From Melastoma dodecandrum (Eukaryota > Streptophyta > Magnoliopsida > Myrtales > Melastomataceae), in contig JARUPY010000607.1 of the NCBI GenBank assembly GCA_029817715.1, positions 6,324,001 to 6,388,000 of the forward strand: DNA of 64,000 nt, given 5' to 3'. A program made the translations under genes and the position numbers. The notes beneath the pieces are model-generated. The model was not told the DNA's origin. It did not search any database and saw only the letters and a list, made by a program, of their open reading frames with translations. Position 1 is the stretch's first letter; every line of letters begins with the position of its first letter. This document shows positions 53,953-64,000 of this stretch, one piece after another.

Positions 53953-53962
53953 TCTGATATGA
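53951..53962 (-). other. Primer-binding-site-like sequence, decayed
   Basis: Minus strand reads TCATATCAGAGT, 9 of 12 bases matching the initiator tRNA-Met complement, close to the LTR edge at 53,967. Confidence 0.5.
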
Positions 53963-53966
53963 AATT

Positions 53967-54320
53967 TGTTGGGGCTTATGTATGAAATGATTTGATAGGA
54001 AGGAAGAAAGTGCTAGCAGAATATAGGTTCTGTAGTACCGGCGACCTTTTGTAGGACAGAGGAAACCTTCTGTAGAGCTGCTGCACCTACGAGGAATGTA
54101 TATTGGAGTGTTTTGGCTGCGGAAATGATTGCTCTTTCTTAAAACTTTTCTCTTACATAAAATGTCTACACGTCCCTTTATGTATAGGGAGGAGTAGAAA
54201 ACTCAAATTAAAATAAAGACCGACATATTTAATGATAAATTTAATAGCCTACTTAAATGTCTCACTTAATACTCCACTTAATGATATTTCCATTACTAAC
54301 TTTAATACCCCGTTAACTTT
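53967..54320 (-). repeat. 5' LTR of copia element 4, outer end missing
   Basis: It begins TGTTGGGGCT and aligns with 44,114-44,502 until TTAATACCCCGTTAACTTT, where unrelated DNA begins. The last about 27 bases of the other LTR have no counterpart. Confidence 0.75.
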
Positions 54321-55399
54321 CCCGGCATCTTGCTGCCAGTAGGATTTTCCAAGATTTTATATTGTCGAACCCTTTGACTAGTAGATTGATAAATGAAAAA
54401 AGTACATTGACTCTTGTAATATATTTGATCAAGAGGATGCCGTTCCCAACTAGTATGACACTATTATATATGGCCGGCAAAATTTATCTTTCACGTAATA
54501 ATATCTTAGTTGTGTTGGGATGTATCATACGAATATTTTTCATAGATGAATAAACCAACCGAAAATACCCACGTCCTTGGGAAATATACTTTGACAATGC
54601 TTAGGTACATCATGATGTGTTTAATCACAACTAATTTTTTTTTCTTTTCAAAAGAATGATAACTCTTTGCATTAGCGAATCATCAGTTTATGCACCCAAT
54701 TTTCGTAATGAGTCCAAGGGAGAAGTCCTAAATTGACTCTTAAATTTTGCGAGTAACGAGTCGCTTTTCAAAATTAACCCTCTCCACATTAGCACAATTC
54801 CTTATGAACAGTGCATTAGAACAACATTAGCCCTTCCCATGGGCAAGCAAGCAGCCCATTCTAAAAAGTTGTCGAAAGGTTTGTTTTCCTTTCATGATGC
54901 GAATGAGGTAATCTAGGAACACCAAAAATTTAGAAAGCTTTTAACAAATTACAAAAAAAAAAATTAAAGAAAATTTGAAATTTATAATATAGTTATTTAT
55001 AAGACTGGTTTAAATCTCATCATTTTGAAATTGCCTAAAATATAAGTTTTCTTATTTAATTCCTACCGGGATCAACTATCAATATCGATATTTCTCTCTG
55101 ACTTCCCCCAACCTTAGGAAACCTCGTCCTCTTGTTATCTTTACAAATATACATACTTATGACGAACTCGATCACCTATGATATCTTCCTTCTTGAGCAC
55201 GGTCTTGACACCGTCTCAAGTCATCGATTTCTTTACCTTGTGACCAATTTCATCTCGCGTGATCAAGCTCTCTTCCTCTTGTACATGATATTTGGTACTA
55301 GCATCGCTTGCCTGATGTTATAAAAATATCTTCATCAAAGTCTTCACAATCATCATCTCCCTTAGTCCTGCACACAATTTCATTGCTTGCTTCTTTATT
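54321..55399. other. No gene recognised
   Basis: AT-rich DNA with short open frames only. The part from about 55,080 may belong to the decayed gypsy element on its right, but no motif confirmed that. Confidence 0.5.
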
Positions 55400-56153
55400 T
55401 TTAAAAAATTATTGTTATTGTTATTTTCAAACATAAGTTGTTTTCTATTGTCTTCATCAGATTATCTCGATTTAAAAAACTATTTTGAGTCGAGTCCCTC
55501 TTTAAACTTTCTATCGGTAAATCTACGAAACTCTTGCAAGTATCGTTACTTTTGGGCTCATCCCATAATAAGGCTTCAACTTTCAACATAAGGTCATGCT
55601 GCTGTGAAAGGTTATCATTGTATGCACCGCGATTTTCTTCTAAATCTAATTTAATTCGAGTAAATAGCTTACTATTTGCTGCTCTTATGTGTCATGCAAG
55701 TTATTCCGTGAAGATAATAATACGAATTCAGCTTTGTACTTATGAACACTTTGGTATCTCTGAAGACGAGTTTGATTTTTGTCTAAATAAAACTTGCTCG
55801 TAGTAGGGAGGTAAAAAGCGAGCCTTAGCAACCTTATGCCGACTTTTCACATGATGCTTTCCTTCACCGGCCCTTATATCCATCAATTTTTCCCACCAAG
55901 ATAATTCGCCGCTTTTCAGCCGATAGGTTACGAGCTTTACTTTCTTATCTTCTTATATCCCCATATAATCAAAGAAGCTCTCCACATTCGCCAGCCAAAT
56001 TAAGAAATCTCCTTCAAATTTTGGTAGATCAACCTTTAGTTTTAATTCTTCGAGTTGCCAAAAGTCTTTGTGTTGATTACCAATCCTCGTGTTCCTTGTT
56101 AAATCAAATTTGTCTACTTGCACCCTCATTACCCATGTTAGTGTTATATTCAA
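55400..56153 (-). pseudogene. Degenerate Ty3/gypsy gag
   Basis: The frame at 56,153-55,953 has ELKLKVDLPKFEGDFLIWLA followed by NVESFFDYMGI. After a stop, KKVKLVTYRLKSGELSWWEK and KVAKARFLPPYYEQ are readable. These correspond to the gypsy capsid phrases (VDIPEFEG...FLDWL; VKLVALKLR...WWE; RFLPPxY). The remainder to 55,400 is open in pieces but not diagnostic. No LTR was identified, and the copy differs clearly from the CRM-like element at 47.8-53.2 kb. Confidence 0.6.
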
Positions 56154-57259
56154 AATGCACTATGCTCAGAACGTTTCTTTCTGACAGAAAGAAGACTTTG
56201 TCTGTTCGAGCACTATGTACTCAGTAGGACTACTGATTTAATCACATAACATGGATATGTAGTACAAAACTAAAGATATGATATTGTTTATAGTGTGTAT
56301 TTACTGGACAAGTAATGTCTACGTCCACTCTCTCAACTTATCACTCCAATAAGGGTGTATCTACTAGTTATAAGGTCAAGGGAGTACAACAAGTACATAT
56401 GCAATTCTGCCCGACATATGACTAAGAAGCCCTCACGGACACACCGTGACCTGCACGGCCTCAACTGTGACTAACTCCGACACAACTCCTAACTGTAATC
56501 GTGGCTTTCACTCTAGCACCTACGTAAATGTAGCTGCACCGACTTCGCTGACCAGCATCCGACCATTTCCTACAGATGCATTGACCTCCGTTGTAGTTGC
56601 ATCGACCGGTCGGATCCTCGGCTTCTTCATGGCTCCTCTTCCATCTCCAGCTCTTTCTTCTCTCTCATTTTATCTACCAACAAAATACATGGAAGTGAGG
56701 AGACATTAAAAAAACTAAAATACCTAACAATTAAACAACTAAGACGCCTAAAACTAACCAAAAATCAAGTATAATCATGATCCATTGACTCGATTTTCAT
56801 AGAGTTATCAGTAAAAAATCCCTTCTTCGTGACTTCCTGGCACACTTCCCCACATGGCTAATTCCATGGCTTTGACTCTCGCGTCTATAACATCACCTAT
56901 GTAAGATCTCCTTGTTCTATGACTTTCCATAGACACTTACTCATGTGGCTAACAACTCTGAACAAAACAGACAAGAGTGTAGAACGAACGATCTACAGTT
57001 ACAAAAGAACCTTTACTCAAAGGGTGAAGACTCAAGACTTTTGTTGCAAGCTCCTAGGCAGAACAACAACCTTCACTTATGTCTTCATCCTTGGTTTTAA
57101 AATTGAGTTTTCCGAGTGAATATTTCCCAAATAAGTGCAACGGTTAGATGATTTCTAGCTATACATTCCACTAATTGATCCTATAAACAATCAAGGATAT
57201 GTTACTTAATGTAGAAGTTGTAGTATGTTCAACATATTCAATTTGTTTTTATATCAGCG
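56154..57259. other. No gene recognised
   Basis: Open frames at 56,446-56,709 and 56,919-57,119 on the plus strand show no recognisable family and no splice context. Possibly the remaining leader or LTR of the decayed gypsy element. Confidence 0.5.
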
Positions 57260-57329
57260 GGGAACCAACTTTTTGCGAGCCTTCTCATGAGGCTCGGAGG
57301 CTCTTTAACAAGCCCGCGAGCTTCAGGCC

Positions 57330-57560
57330 CGGTCCCACTATATCCCCTCTTGGCCCGACTTGAAACCTGTTTCCCCATTGGTCCAATTTCAGTTGAAGCC
57401 CAAAGGCCCAGCAGGTGGGCGCCTCCTAGGCTTTATTAGCCATCACCCAGGAGAACAACCGTAAATCCAAGTGGAGTGTGCATGGTGGGGTTCGAACCAG
57501 AAATCATGACAAGGTTCCAAACACCCACCACCTACCTTACACCACTTTGGTATCCTCGAA
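57330..57560 (-). mobile_element. Possible tRNA-derived SINE
   Basis: Minus strand has a B-box-like GGTTCGAACCCC (about 57,487-57,498) and, about 50 bases upstream, a TGGTGTAAGG word that partly fits a polymerase III A box. No poly-A tail or target duplication was identified, and the borders are guesses. Confidence 0.3.
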
Positions 57561-59462
57561 AGAACGTCAATTTACATAATCAATGGATGGATCATGTAAA
57601 TATATCTCACGATATCTTTCCAAATAACTAAAGAAATGAACTTGGCAAGCAAGTCGCTACCTGCGAATGAACCTAAACTTAGTTTATGAAATAATTCAAT
57701 AATATTTAACACTAAGTTATTCTGGATAAACATCCTTAAATGCTCGCATATGATACAATCTTCAGTAAGAAAATCATTATCTACATAAGCTCTATTTTGT
57801 AAACGTTATATGTACTCCAGTTACGAGAATTATAGCTCTTGTAACGCATGTGCTTATCTCTGTAAAAAATGATAGTGGATATGAGTGATAAATCTAGTTC
57901 ACAGAACGCCATTTCCCGAAACTTAGACTCATTTTCTATTTATGTCCTCCATATAACCATTCATGTATTGCTCTTCACATAAACTGAGTTATATACGTGA
58001 CGACCTATTGCTCTGTACACTCAAATAATACATTAGCAATATTCACATTTTGTCATTATCAAAACCATATTATGCCAACAACCCGCGATACTATTACAGC
58101 CACAATCGCTCCCTATTATTTGTTGTTTATCATCAACAAACCGTTGAGGATGCAATTGCATAGAAAGAAGCTCTTTGTATATCCCTTCATTTTGCAATTG
58201 CTTCATATCCCTTCGTTGCTCTCGTTTTTTCATAAATTAACAGATCTCCCGACGAGTGCTTTACTTTGTTCAATTGATTGATTTTTTGCCTCCATTGTTT
58301 GTTTTACACGGTCACCGCAGCTTCACAATCCGTCTGAAATTGTCATCTATGTTAAGGAATCTCTAATGCCACCTCACACGGGCGAGAAGCGTGGTACAGA
58401 TCGATCACCGTTAAATCCACCAGAATAACCGTGTTCTAATTCCAGAACACTCAAAAAGCTGGAAAGGTTATAACAATGTATACAAGTTTAAAGAAAATTT
58501 TAAATTCATGGTATACTTACATAACAAAAATTCTATTGATAATTAATCTAATCACTTAAAAAATAACAAAAAATTACCTAAAATATACGAATGGGCAAGG
58601 AAAAAGGAAGTTTTTTCAGGCAAAAGTTTATTGCTAGAAGAGAAATATCTGCTGCATTGAAGGATCGAACAAGTAAAGCCAATTGAGGCCGATTCACCAT
58701 TGGTGGACACAATAGTAGGCACTGATCGCTCATTTTCTACAAACGTGAGTCCAACTCACGTGAATTTCACGTGCCTCACGTGCTGCTGTACATTAGACTA
58801 CCATGTAGAAACCCTCCAATTCCAAGACAAACGGAAAATTTGCATCTCGGGGAGACGCTTGTTTAATACAACTGTCCATCTTAAAACGGATTGCTAGAAC
58901 TTTACTTCTTTGTAAAACTCAACGCATTTTATTCGCATTACATTTACTAACACAACTTTATAGGCGATGTGTGTTTTTCAAACTTGCTTTTATTCATTAA
59001 CAGTAGTTGGTGTTTGGGAGTATTAGCCCTGTGATCCCGCGTTCGAACTTCGGCTTCATCGGTCGTGTTGCTCCATCTATCTGTCTTAGTGATAAGTTTA
59101 TACCGTCCATGTGGTTTGGGAACTATTAATCAGTGACTCGGTGAATTTAGTCGAGCGGGCGCATGCTGGCCTGCACATCACCGTTAAAAATAGAACATTT
59201 TTTCATTAACTAAATTAACAGCGACGAAATATTGCTGCTAAGCTGGTATCTAACATCATAATCGTCATTAATGTCCGTGAATTTTAATATATCAAAGTTT
59301 TCTTATGTGAGGGTCTGGCTGTCTCAACTCCAAGGACATAGCGAATTTGTGACTTTTCATTCAAGTCATTTGACATTCAAAGCAAAATATTCTCTCAAAT
59401 ATATTCATTAACATTCTGCCGCCAAACGCGAGATGTGTAAGGGCAAGGAACAATCGTAACAA
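57561..59462. other. Intergenic, no gene recognised
   Basis: AT-rich DNA. A GCGTTCGAACTTCGG word near 59,038-59,052 resembles a weak polymerase III B box, but without further SINE structure. A frame at 58,033-58,281 has no recognised homology. Confidence 0.5.
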
Positions 59463-60305
59463 ATGTTAGTCTCAGGCACTATACGATCTGTCGGGAGCTT
59501 TGAGATGATGATCAAGTTCGTGGCCCGGAACTCTGCCAGCACTGTCACGGCATACTACATAAGAGACAATACTACTACAAGTGTGAAACCCAAGCATTTG
59601 TTCGAGTATCTTTTTAAGAGACTAAAGATAGAGGGTGCTTTTTCCCCCAGCTATCATCGAAAGAAGTGAGACACGATGAGATCGACTATGAGCTCCTAGG
59701 GAAGGTTTAAGGGCGGCCTGACGTCATCCTCACCGACATCTTCACTCAAGGAGTCTGCAACGGAGAACAACAGTTACACCTCTGGTTCAACCCGTCGACA
59801 GACTTCCCTAACCATAATATCCAGAAGTTGTTGCCATCTTGTAATTCCCAACCAAACCCATCGCCCAATCATATCTTCAATTCCCCATGAAACTTCTCAG
59901 GTGGTACGTCGACAGCTTACTGATCCAGGTATTCAGGAACTATGAGAACCAAGGAATACCATGCCCTAGCAAACAAGCAATGAAGGCATACTCAAGCCTA
60001 TGGGACGCCTAGCAATGGGCGGCCGAAGGAGGGTTAATCAAGACAGACTGGACGGTGGGGCCCTTCTCAGCTGAATTCCTCAATTTTCAAGCGAAAGCAT
60101 GCCAGTGGTACCGACCATATAGCAAAAGCCTACTGTTCAGCCAAGAACCCGTGTACTGGTACTCATCGCTTATCACCAGCTGGCATATGCCCAACGAGGT
60201 AAGCTAAAATGGGTTAGAGACAACTACATGATCTATGACTACTGCAAGGATACAAAGAGGTTCGACTGGAAGATGCCCCCTGAATGTTCCAAGCCCCAGT
60301 ACTGA
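59463..60305 (+). pseudogene. Xyloglucan endotransglucosylase/hydrolase (XTH) pseudogene
   Basis: The plus strand carries, in order, FEMMIKFVARNSASTVTAYY, then after about 100 non-matching bases (a probable intron relic) the active-site block HDEIDYELLG with the family's E-x-D-x-[69 protein letters not shown] and the C-terminal domain [20 protein letters not shown]...MPPECS follow, ending in TGA at 60,303-60,305. In-frame stops occur after ELLGKV, after SLWDA and elsewhere. The N-terminal exon with signal peptide was not found. Intact XTHs cut and rejoin xyloglucan in cell walls; this copy cannot. Confidence 0.85.
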
Positions 60306-60929
60306 TTTTGATCCCTAGGAGTAGGTGTTTGTCAACAGGAGCCATCTATCACTCATCTGGTCTCTCATTTTCGAAGTTTGAATTTTGGAATAAAATTTTA
60401 AACTTCACTTTTGATCTACGTCTATCTTGCAGGAGAAATTACATTTTCCCGAGTTTCATAAATAATATCTAAAAGTTGTAGCACTATTATTATCAAACTC
60501 AAAGTCTTAATTGAAACCATGTGACAGTTATGGCCCCGAGATTGCCTATAGTTTTGCCCATCCGCAGCAATACTCTTCAACCATGTAAGGTTCTTTTTCG
60601 ATCATCCATTAGGTTCGACTGTCTCGCATGGAATTTTTATTTTTGCATTTCGCATTTATGCAGACAACAGATTCTTGTACCCTCACAATAATAATCAGGC
60701 AGAGATCACACCATCGCAGAGCAGAGGAATGTAACAAAGTATTTCAACCATTTATCAGCGCTAATGACAGAAGCAATACCAGGGTTGGGTCATGACTAAT
60801 TATTTATTCTATTTGCCAGAACAACTTAATCTAAGAGAGGATTGCGTTCGTGATAAATATCTGGAGCGAAGTTGAGGGGGCTGGCATACCTCACAATATT
60901 GTACAAGGACTCCGTGGTGCGACACAGCA
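60306..60929. other. Spacer between XTH pseudogene and NINJA
   Basis: No coding frame. The right-hand part should be the 3' untranslated region of the minus-strand gene ending at 60,930. Confidence 0.6.
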
Positions 60930-62511
60930 TTAACTCTGAGCAGAAGCAGCTGGGTTGTTGTTCTGAACAGCCGGCTTAGCCGCACCATTTTCCGTGTTGG
61001 GGTTTTCTTCTGATGCATGCCTCACAAACTCTTCTGGGGACAAATGAGAGCCATGGCAAGCGCAAACAATCCTTATCTGGTTCACACTGTACTGGTAAAT
61101 GACCCCAGAGATTGTCTTCCCATTCAGACCTGGTGCTGTAGTTGAAACCCAAGGTAGGTTTGGAACAGAACCGCTTCCCCCAAATTTCACGTCCGCAGCC
61201 ATGCCGGGTTTTATGGCAGCAAACTTCGCGAACAGATTGTCAGTCATTGCTTTTGCATCCTCTTCTGCCAGAGCAGATGAACCTTCTTCCGGCACACGTT
61301 GCTTACCATCACCTTTCCCAAGATCCATTATCCTTCCGCTTTGACTGTACTGAGCCCCCTCAGAAGAACCGTTACGGTTTGCTGGGCTTGGTGCTACTGC
61401 TAAAAGAATAGAACAAGGCATAATAACAAAAACCATCTCACAAGAGAAATTAAATTGTACATAAAGAAGCAAACAAGGACCATCTGATTCATTGAAATTC
61501 CAACATCATAACATACAAGTGAAAACACAACCATTTGCACAGTCCCAACCCAATCTAACAAGTGACTGTCATAGGGATATAAGAAGAAAAATCAGGGATA
61601 TAAAGTCAGGATCTTTAAAGTCCCTCTCGTAAATATGTCCAGGGAATTGATCAACAATCTTATCTGAATAAAAGGGTTGCCATCAAATTGGTAGCTTTAC
61701 CAAAAGTGGGTGGGCCTTTGCTGGTATAGGCAGGGTGTGAAGCGAACGCCCATGAGTTATCCATAGTTGGAAGTGGGACAGATGAGTAGCCCAATGTGAC
61801 AGGCATATTTCCAGAGGTCATTGCCTTGATTCCCTGCCGTTCGTTTTCAGCAACTGACAATGGATGTCTTGTTACAGAGGAAGCATAAATCGGTGTACCA
61901 GGAGCACTGACTGAAATAGAGTCCCTTAAAGGAACTGCTCGAGAACCATTTACAATATTCATTGGCTGGACTGTAAACGGGGTTCCATAAGTCAAACTCC
62001 CAACCTTATACTCATGAACATCCCTCATGTTATGGTATGATGCGAGCTTTGAGGTGGAACCATCGGCTTCCGACTCCGCCACAACCTCATTCTCTGCGAC
62101 AGAACCATCCTCAGTATTTATAGATATATGTGAAGTTCTAGACTTGTCTGGCCCATCAGAATGCTTAGCTTCTTTAGGATGCTTCTTTTGATTACTAATC
62201 TCGTCAAACACCATCTTCCTCTTATTATTAATCTCGGAGAATCCGATCTCGTCTTCATCAGCTCGGGCACTGGCCTTCGAGAGATCACTGAAGAAGTTCT
62301 CCTGAGGTTTCGCCACATCTCCTTGAGTCCCTGGTATCGACTCCAGCTTATTCTTACCACCATCAAGAAAACCTTTGAACTCACCGACTGTTTTATTCCC
62401 TCCATCATCTCCCTCCACCCTTAAGTCCGAGCTACTACCTTTCCCCATCTGGTTTCCGGAAGAACCACCGAAGGATAAACCCAAGCTAAGCTCAAGCCCG
62501 TTCTCATCCAT
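60930..62511 (-). CDS. NINJA: NINJA-family transcriptional adaptor, 2 coding exons
   Basis: Exons 62,511-61,701 and 61,399-60,930 join in frame at a GT-AG intron and give 426 residues, about the usual NINJA length. An EAR motif, LELSLGLS, lies at residues 6-13. A basic NNKRKMVF...NQKKH stretch (about 95-111) is a likely nuclear localisation signal. The conserved C-terminal domain spans about residues 352-402 (LPWVSTTAPG; GKTISGVIYQYS; RIVCACHGSHLSPEEFVRHA). In Arabidopsis NINJA links JAZ proteins through this C-terminal domain to TOPLESS co-repressors through the EAR motif, repressing jasmonate responses; related AFP proteins act in abscisic acid signalling. The acceptor is TTTTAGCAG, so a one-residue alternative is possible. 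No disruption was seen. Confidence 0.93.
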
Positions 62512-62713
62512 TACTAAATTAACAAGATCGGCGAAAATACTTCAACCAGTCAACCCGCAGCTCTTTACATCGCCATCCCACAGGCAAAACTATCAACACA
62601 GTCAACTCCCGGAAAAGAGAGAACTCCTCGCCTGCTCGGCGTGTCAGCCGCCTTTCTCCTGCAATTGTGCTCTCGATTTCATGTGAAGCCCCCAGTATCA
62701 CTTTTTGACGCCC

Positions 62714-63071
62714 CTGCACCCAGATTTCACCAGTAAAAACAAAAACATGTCAGCCCACGCAAACAATCATATCAAAACAACCACCGAATACAACCCGCCA
62801 AAGAACTAACGTAGGCGAGGAAGCTACCGATTAGTACCAAAACAAGGAATCGGCCTACGTACACACAACCTTCACAGTGAAAATACTTAGACAACAACCA
62901 TCATCGCCTCTGAAATCTGCTACCTAGGCGACCCACAGAAGTGCAACTCAAAAATACCCTCTAAACCCACAACACCCATGAACCGGAAAATCAAACTACT
63001 TGTCGATCCAGAGGAACTCCCCACTATAGAGTAAGAAATAGTCACCATGTAACCATAAAAGAAGACTGCAC
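62714..63071 (-). other. Predicted intron in the NINJA 5' untranslated region
   Basis: A donor-like GGAAAAG|GTGCAG at 63,071 and an acceptor-like TGGGTGCAG|GG at 62,714, with a T-rich run upstream of the acceptor, would define a 358-bp leader intron. No ATG-initiated long frame lies between the acceptor and the start codon at 62,511. This rests on splice-site appearance only. Confidence 0.35.
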
Positions 63072-64000
63072 CTTTTCCACGGAATCACCAACCAGCGGGT
63101 GGGTCAGTCCGACCCAGAAAATGGGGAATCCTAGCGGCCAATCTAGATAATCGGGACAGCATCGTCTTCGGACAACAGATTAGGAAAAGAAGAGAGGAAT
63201 GATGGGGTAAAGGGCAATTGGGGAAGTGACGGGGGAGGGAAAAGGGGCATTCTTCGTTTTGCTTTTTGTTAAAAGTGGGAGTTGATTTTTCTGCAACGAG
63301 GAGAAGAGTGACGAAAGGAAAAAAGGAAAATGAGATCTGAATATTTTATTATAAAAGAAATTATTAATTAGGATTATGAATATTTCTACGTGATTTATAG
63401 ATAATTAGCACTCGTCACTTTTACAGATGTTTTTTCTGTTGGACGTCTGTCTCTTACTGTTGATTGTCGCAACAACGGTTCCGCTATCGAAGCGAGAAGC
63501 ACAGACAACAGCGACGGAGTGCCCCATTAGGTAATGCCACTATGACTGTCCGTGTCTCGTCTGCCCGTGATCTTGTGCTTGGATTGGTTCGAACATTCAC
63601 AGCGGCTAGCTTATTCTATTGTGTCATTTCCCAATGAGCTCTTCCGAGCAAAGGTTTGAAGTCTGATGGACCAGCACTCACGCCCGGTTCATGCGTACGT
63701 GCCATCATTAACCATGCATAACCAACCGGCGTCTGTTATTATGTGTTTAAGTTTTGTCGAGTTCATTGGACGGAAAAAAAACCAATACCGGCAAGAGCTA
63801 TCTCCACGCTTGTGTGAAGAGGGCGAGATTTGTCTACATAGCAGTACAAGGGAGTCGCATTGCTTTTCTCAGGATAAGTCAAGCGACGACGTTGGCGTCC
63901 CATTTTATTAAGCGTTTAGTTTTGTCTTGAATTGATCCATGAACAAGAGAGGCCCTTAAGTAATCTCGCCCCTTGATTAACTGCCGAAGAAGCTTTGGCA
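63072..64000. other. NINJA upstream region, no gene recognised
   Basis: Contains purine-rich DNA near 63,180-63,330 and AT-rich DNA near 63,340-63,400 (TTTATTATAAAAG), the expected place of the NINJA promoter. The plus-strand frame at 63,666-63,911 has no recognised homology. Confidence 0.45.

Larger units (their letters stand above)
44114..54320 (-). mobile_element. Ty1/copia element 4, split by a CRM-like gypsy insertion
   Basis: On the minus strand the order is 5' LTR (54,320-53,967), PBS-like site, gag (53,952 to 53,174), the gypsy element (53,173-47,841), the rest of gag and pol (47,840-44,510), PPT, 3' LTR (44,502-44,114). The two LTRs align well, for example over ATGTCTACACGTCCC and AATAGCCTACTTAAATGTCT. 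The 5' LTR lacks its last about 27 bases, so no target duplication can be checked. All coding frames are broken. Confidence 0.8.

Noticed and set aside
57487..57498. tRNA gene suggested by a perfect B-box-like word
   Set aside because: No acceptor stem, anticodon arm or proper A-box spacing can be folded; at most a SINE.
63666..63911. Plus-strand 81-codon frame near the window end
   Set aside because: No recognisable family, no splice or promoter context, composition like intergenic DNA.

Overview
This is plant nuclear DNA. It holds two intact-looking host genes with GT-AG introns (a bark-storage-protein-like gene at 33.5-35.1 kb and a NINJA transcriptional-adaptor gene at 60.9-62.5 kb, both on the minus strand) and one xyloglucan endotransglucosylase/hydrolase pseudogene (59.5-60.3 kb, plus). 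The protein families suggest a flowering plant, probably a eudicot; the species cannot be named from the sequence. Most of the rest is transposable-element DNA, much of it nested.

Layout. 0-1.6 kb: the end of a Mutator-like element (mudrA, minus), followed at 1.95-2.5 kb by a candidate short non-autonomous element with related terminal repeats. 2.6-5.0 kb: a badly decayed Ty1/copia pol. 5.0-12.8 kb: a Sirevirus-like copia element lacking its 3' LTR. 13.1-27.0 kb: a second Sirevirus-like element with both LTRs, PBS and polypurine tracts. Its pol is almost entirely deleted and it is split by a Tat/Ogre-like Ty3/gypsy element (about 14.2-22.5 kb) with ORF1, gag, protease and predicted introns but no reverse transcriptase. 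27.0-32.0 kb: a copia RT remnant holding a 699-bp hAT-type MITE with a perfect 8-bp target duplication, then a solo LTR (29,854-31,779) with a perfect 5-bp target duplication sitting inside an older LTR of the same family. 33.5-35.1 kb: host gene. 38.5-44.0 kb: a structurally complete copia element with perfect 5-bp target duplication and LTRs about 90% alike by eye. 44.1-54.3 kb: another copia element, split in its gag by a complete CRM-like gypsy element (47,841-53,173, plus strand) whose pol reading frame runs into its 3' LTR. 55.4-56.2 kb: gypsy gag remnant. 57-64 kb: a possible SINE, the XTH pseudogene and NINJA.

How parts relate. The two host genes do not form a pathway. NINJA is a nuclear adaptor joining JAZ repressors to TOPLESS co-repressors in jasmonate signalling; the bark-storage-like protein is a secreted or vacuolar member of the nucleoside-phosphorylase fold family. 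All retroelement coding regions carry stops or frameshifts, so no element looks autonomous. The oddest signal is a sense-strand hexamer, CAGAAG, hugely over-represented and in all three codon frames in the 44-54 kb copia. The same word flanked by similar bases recurs in the Sirevirus-like LTRs.
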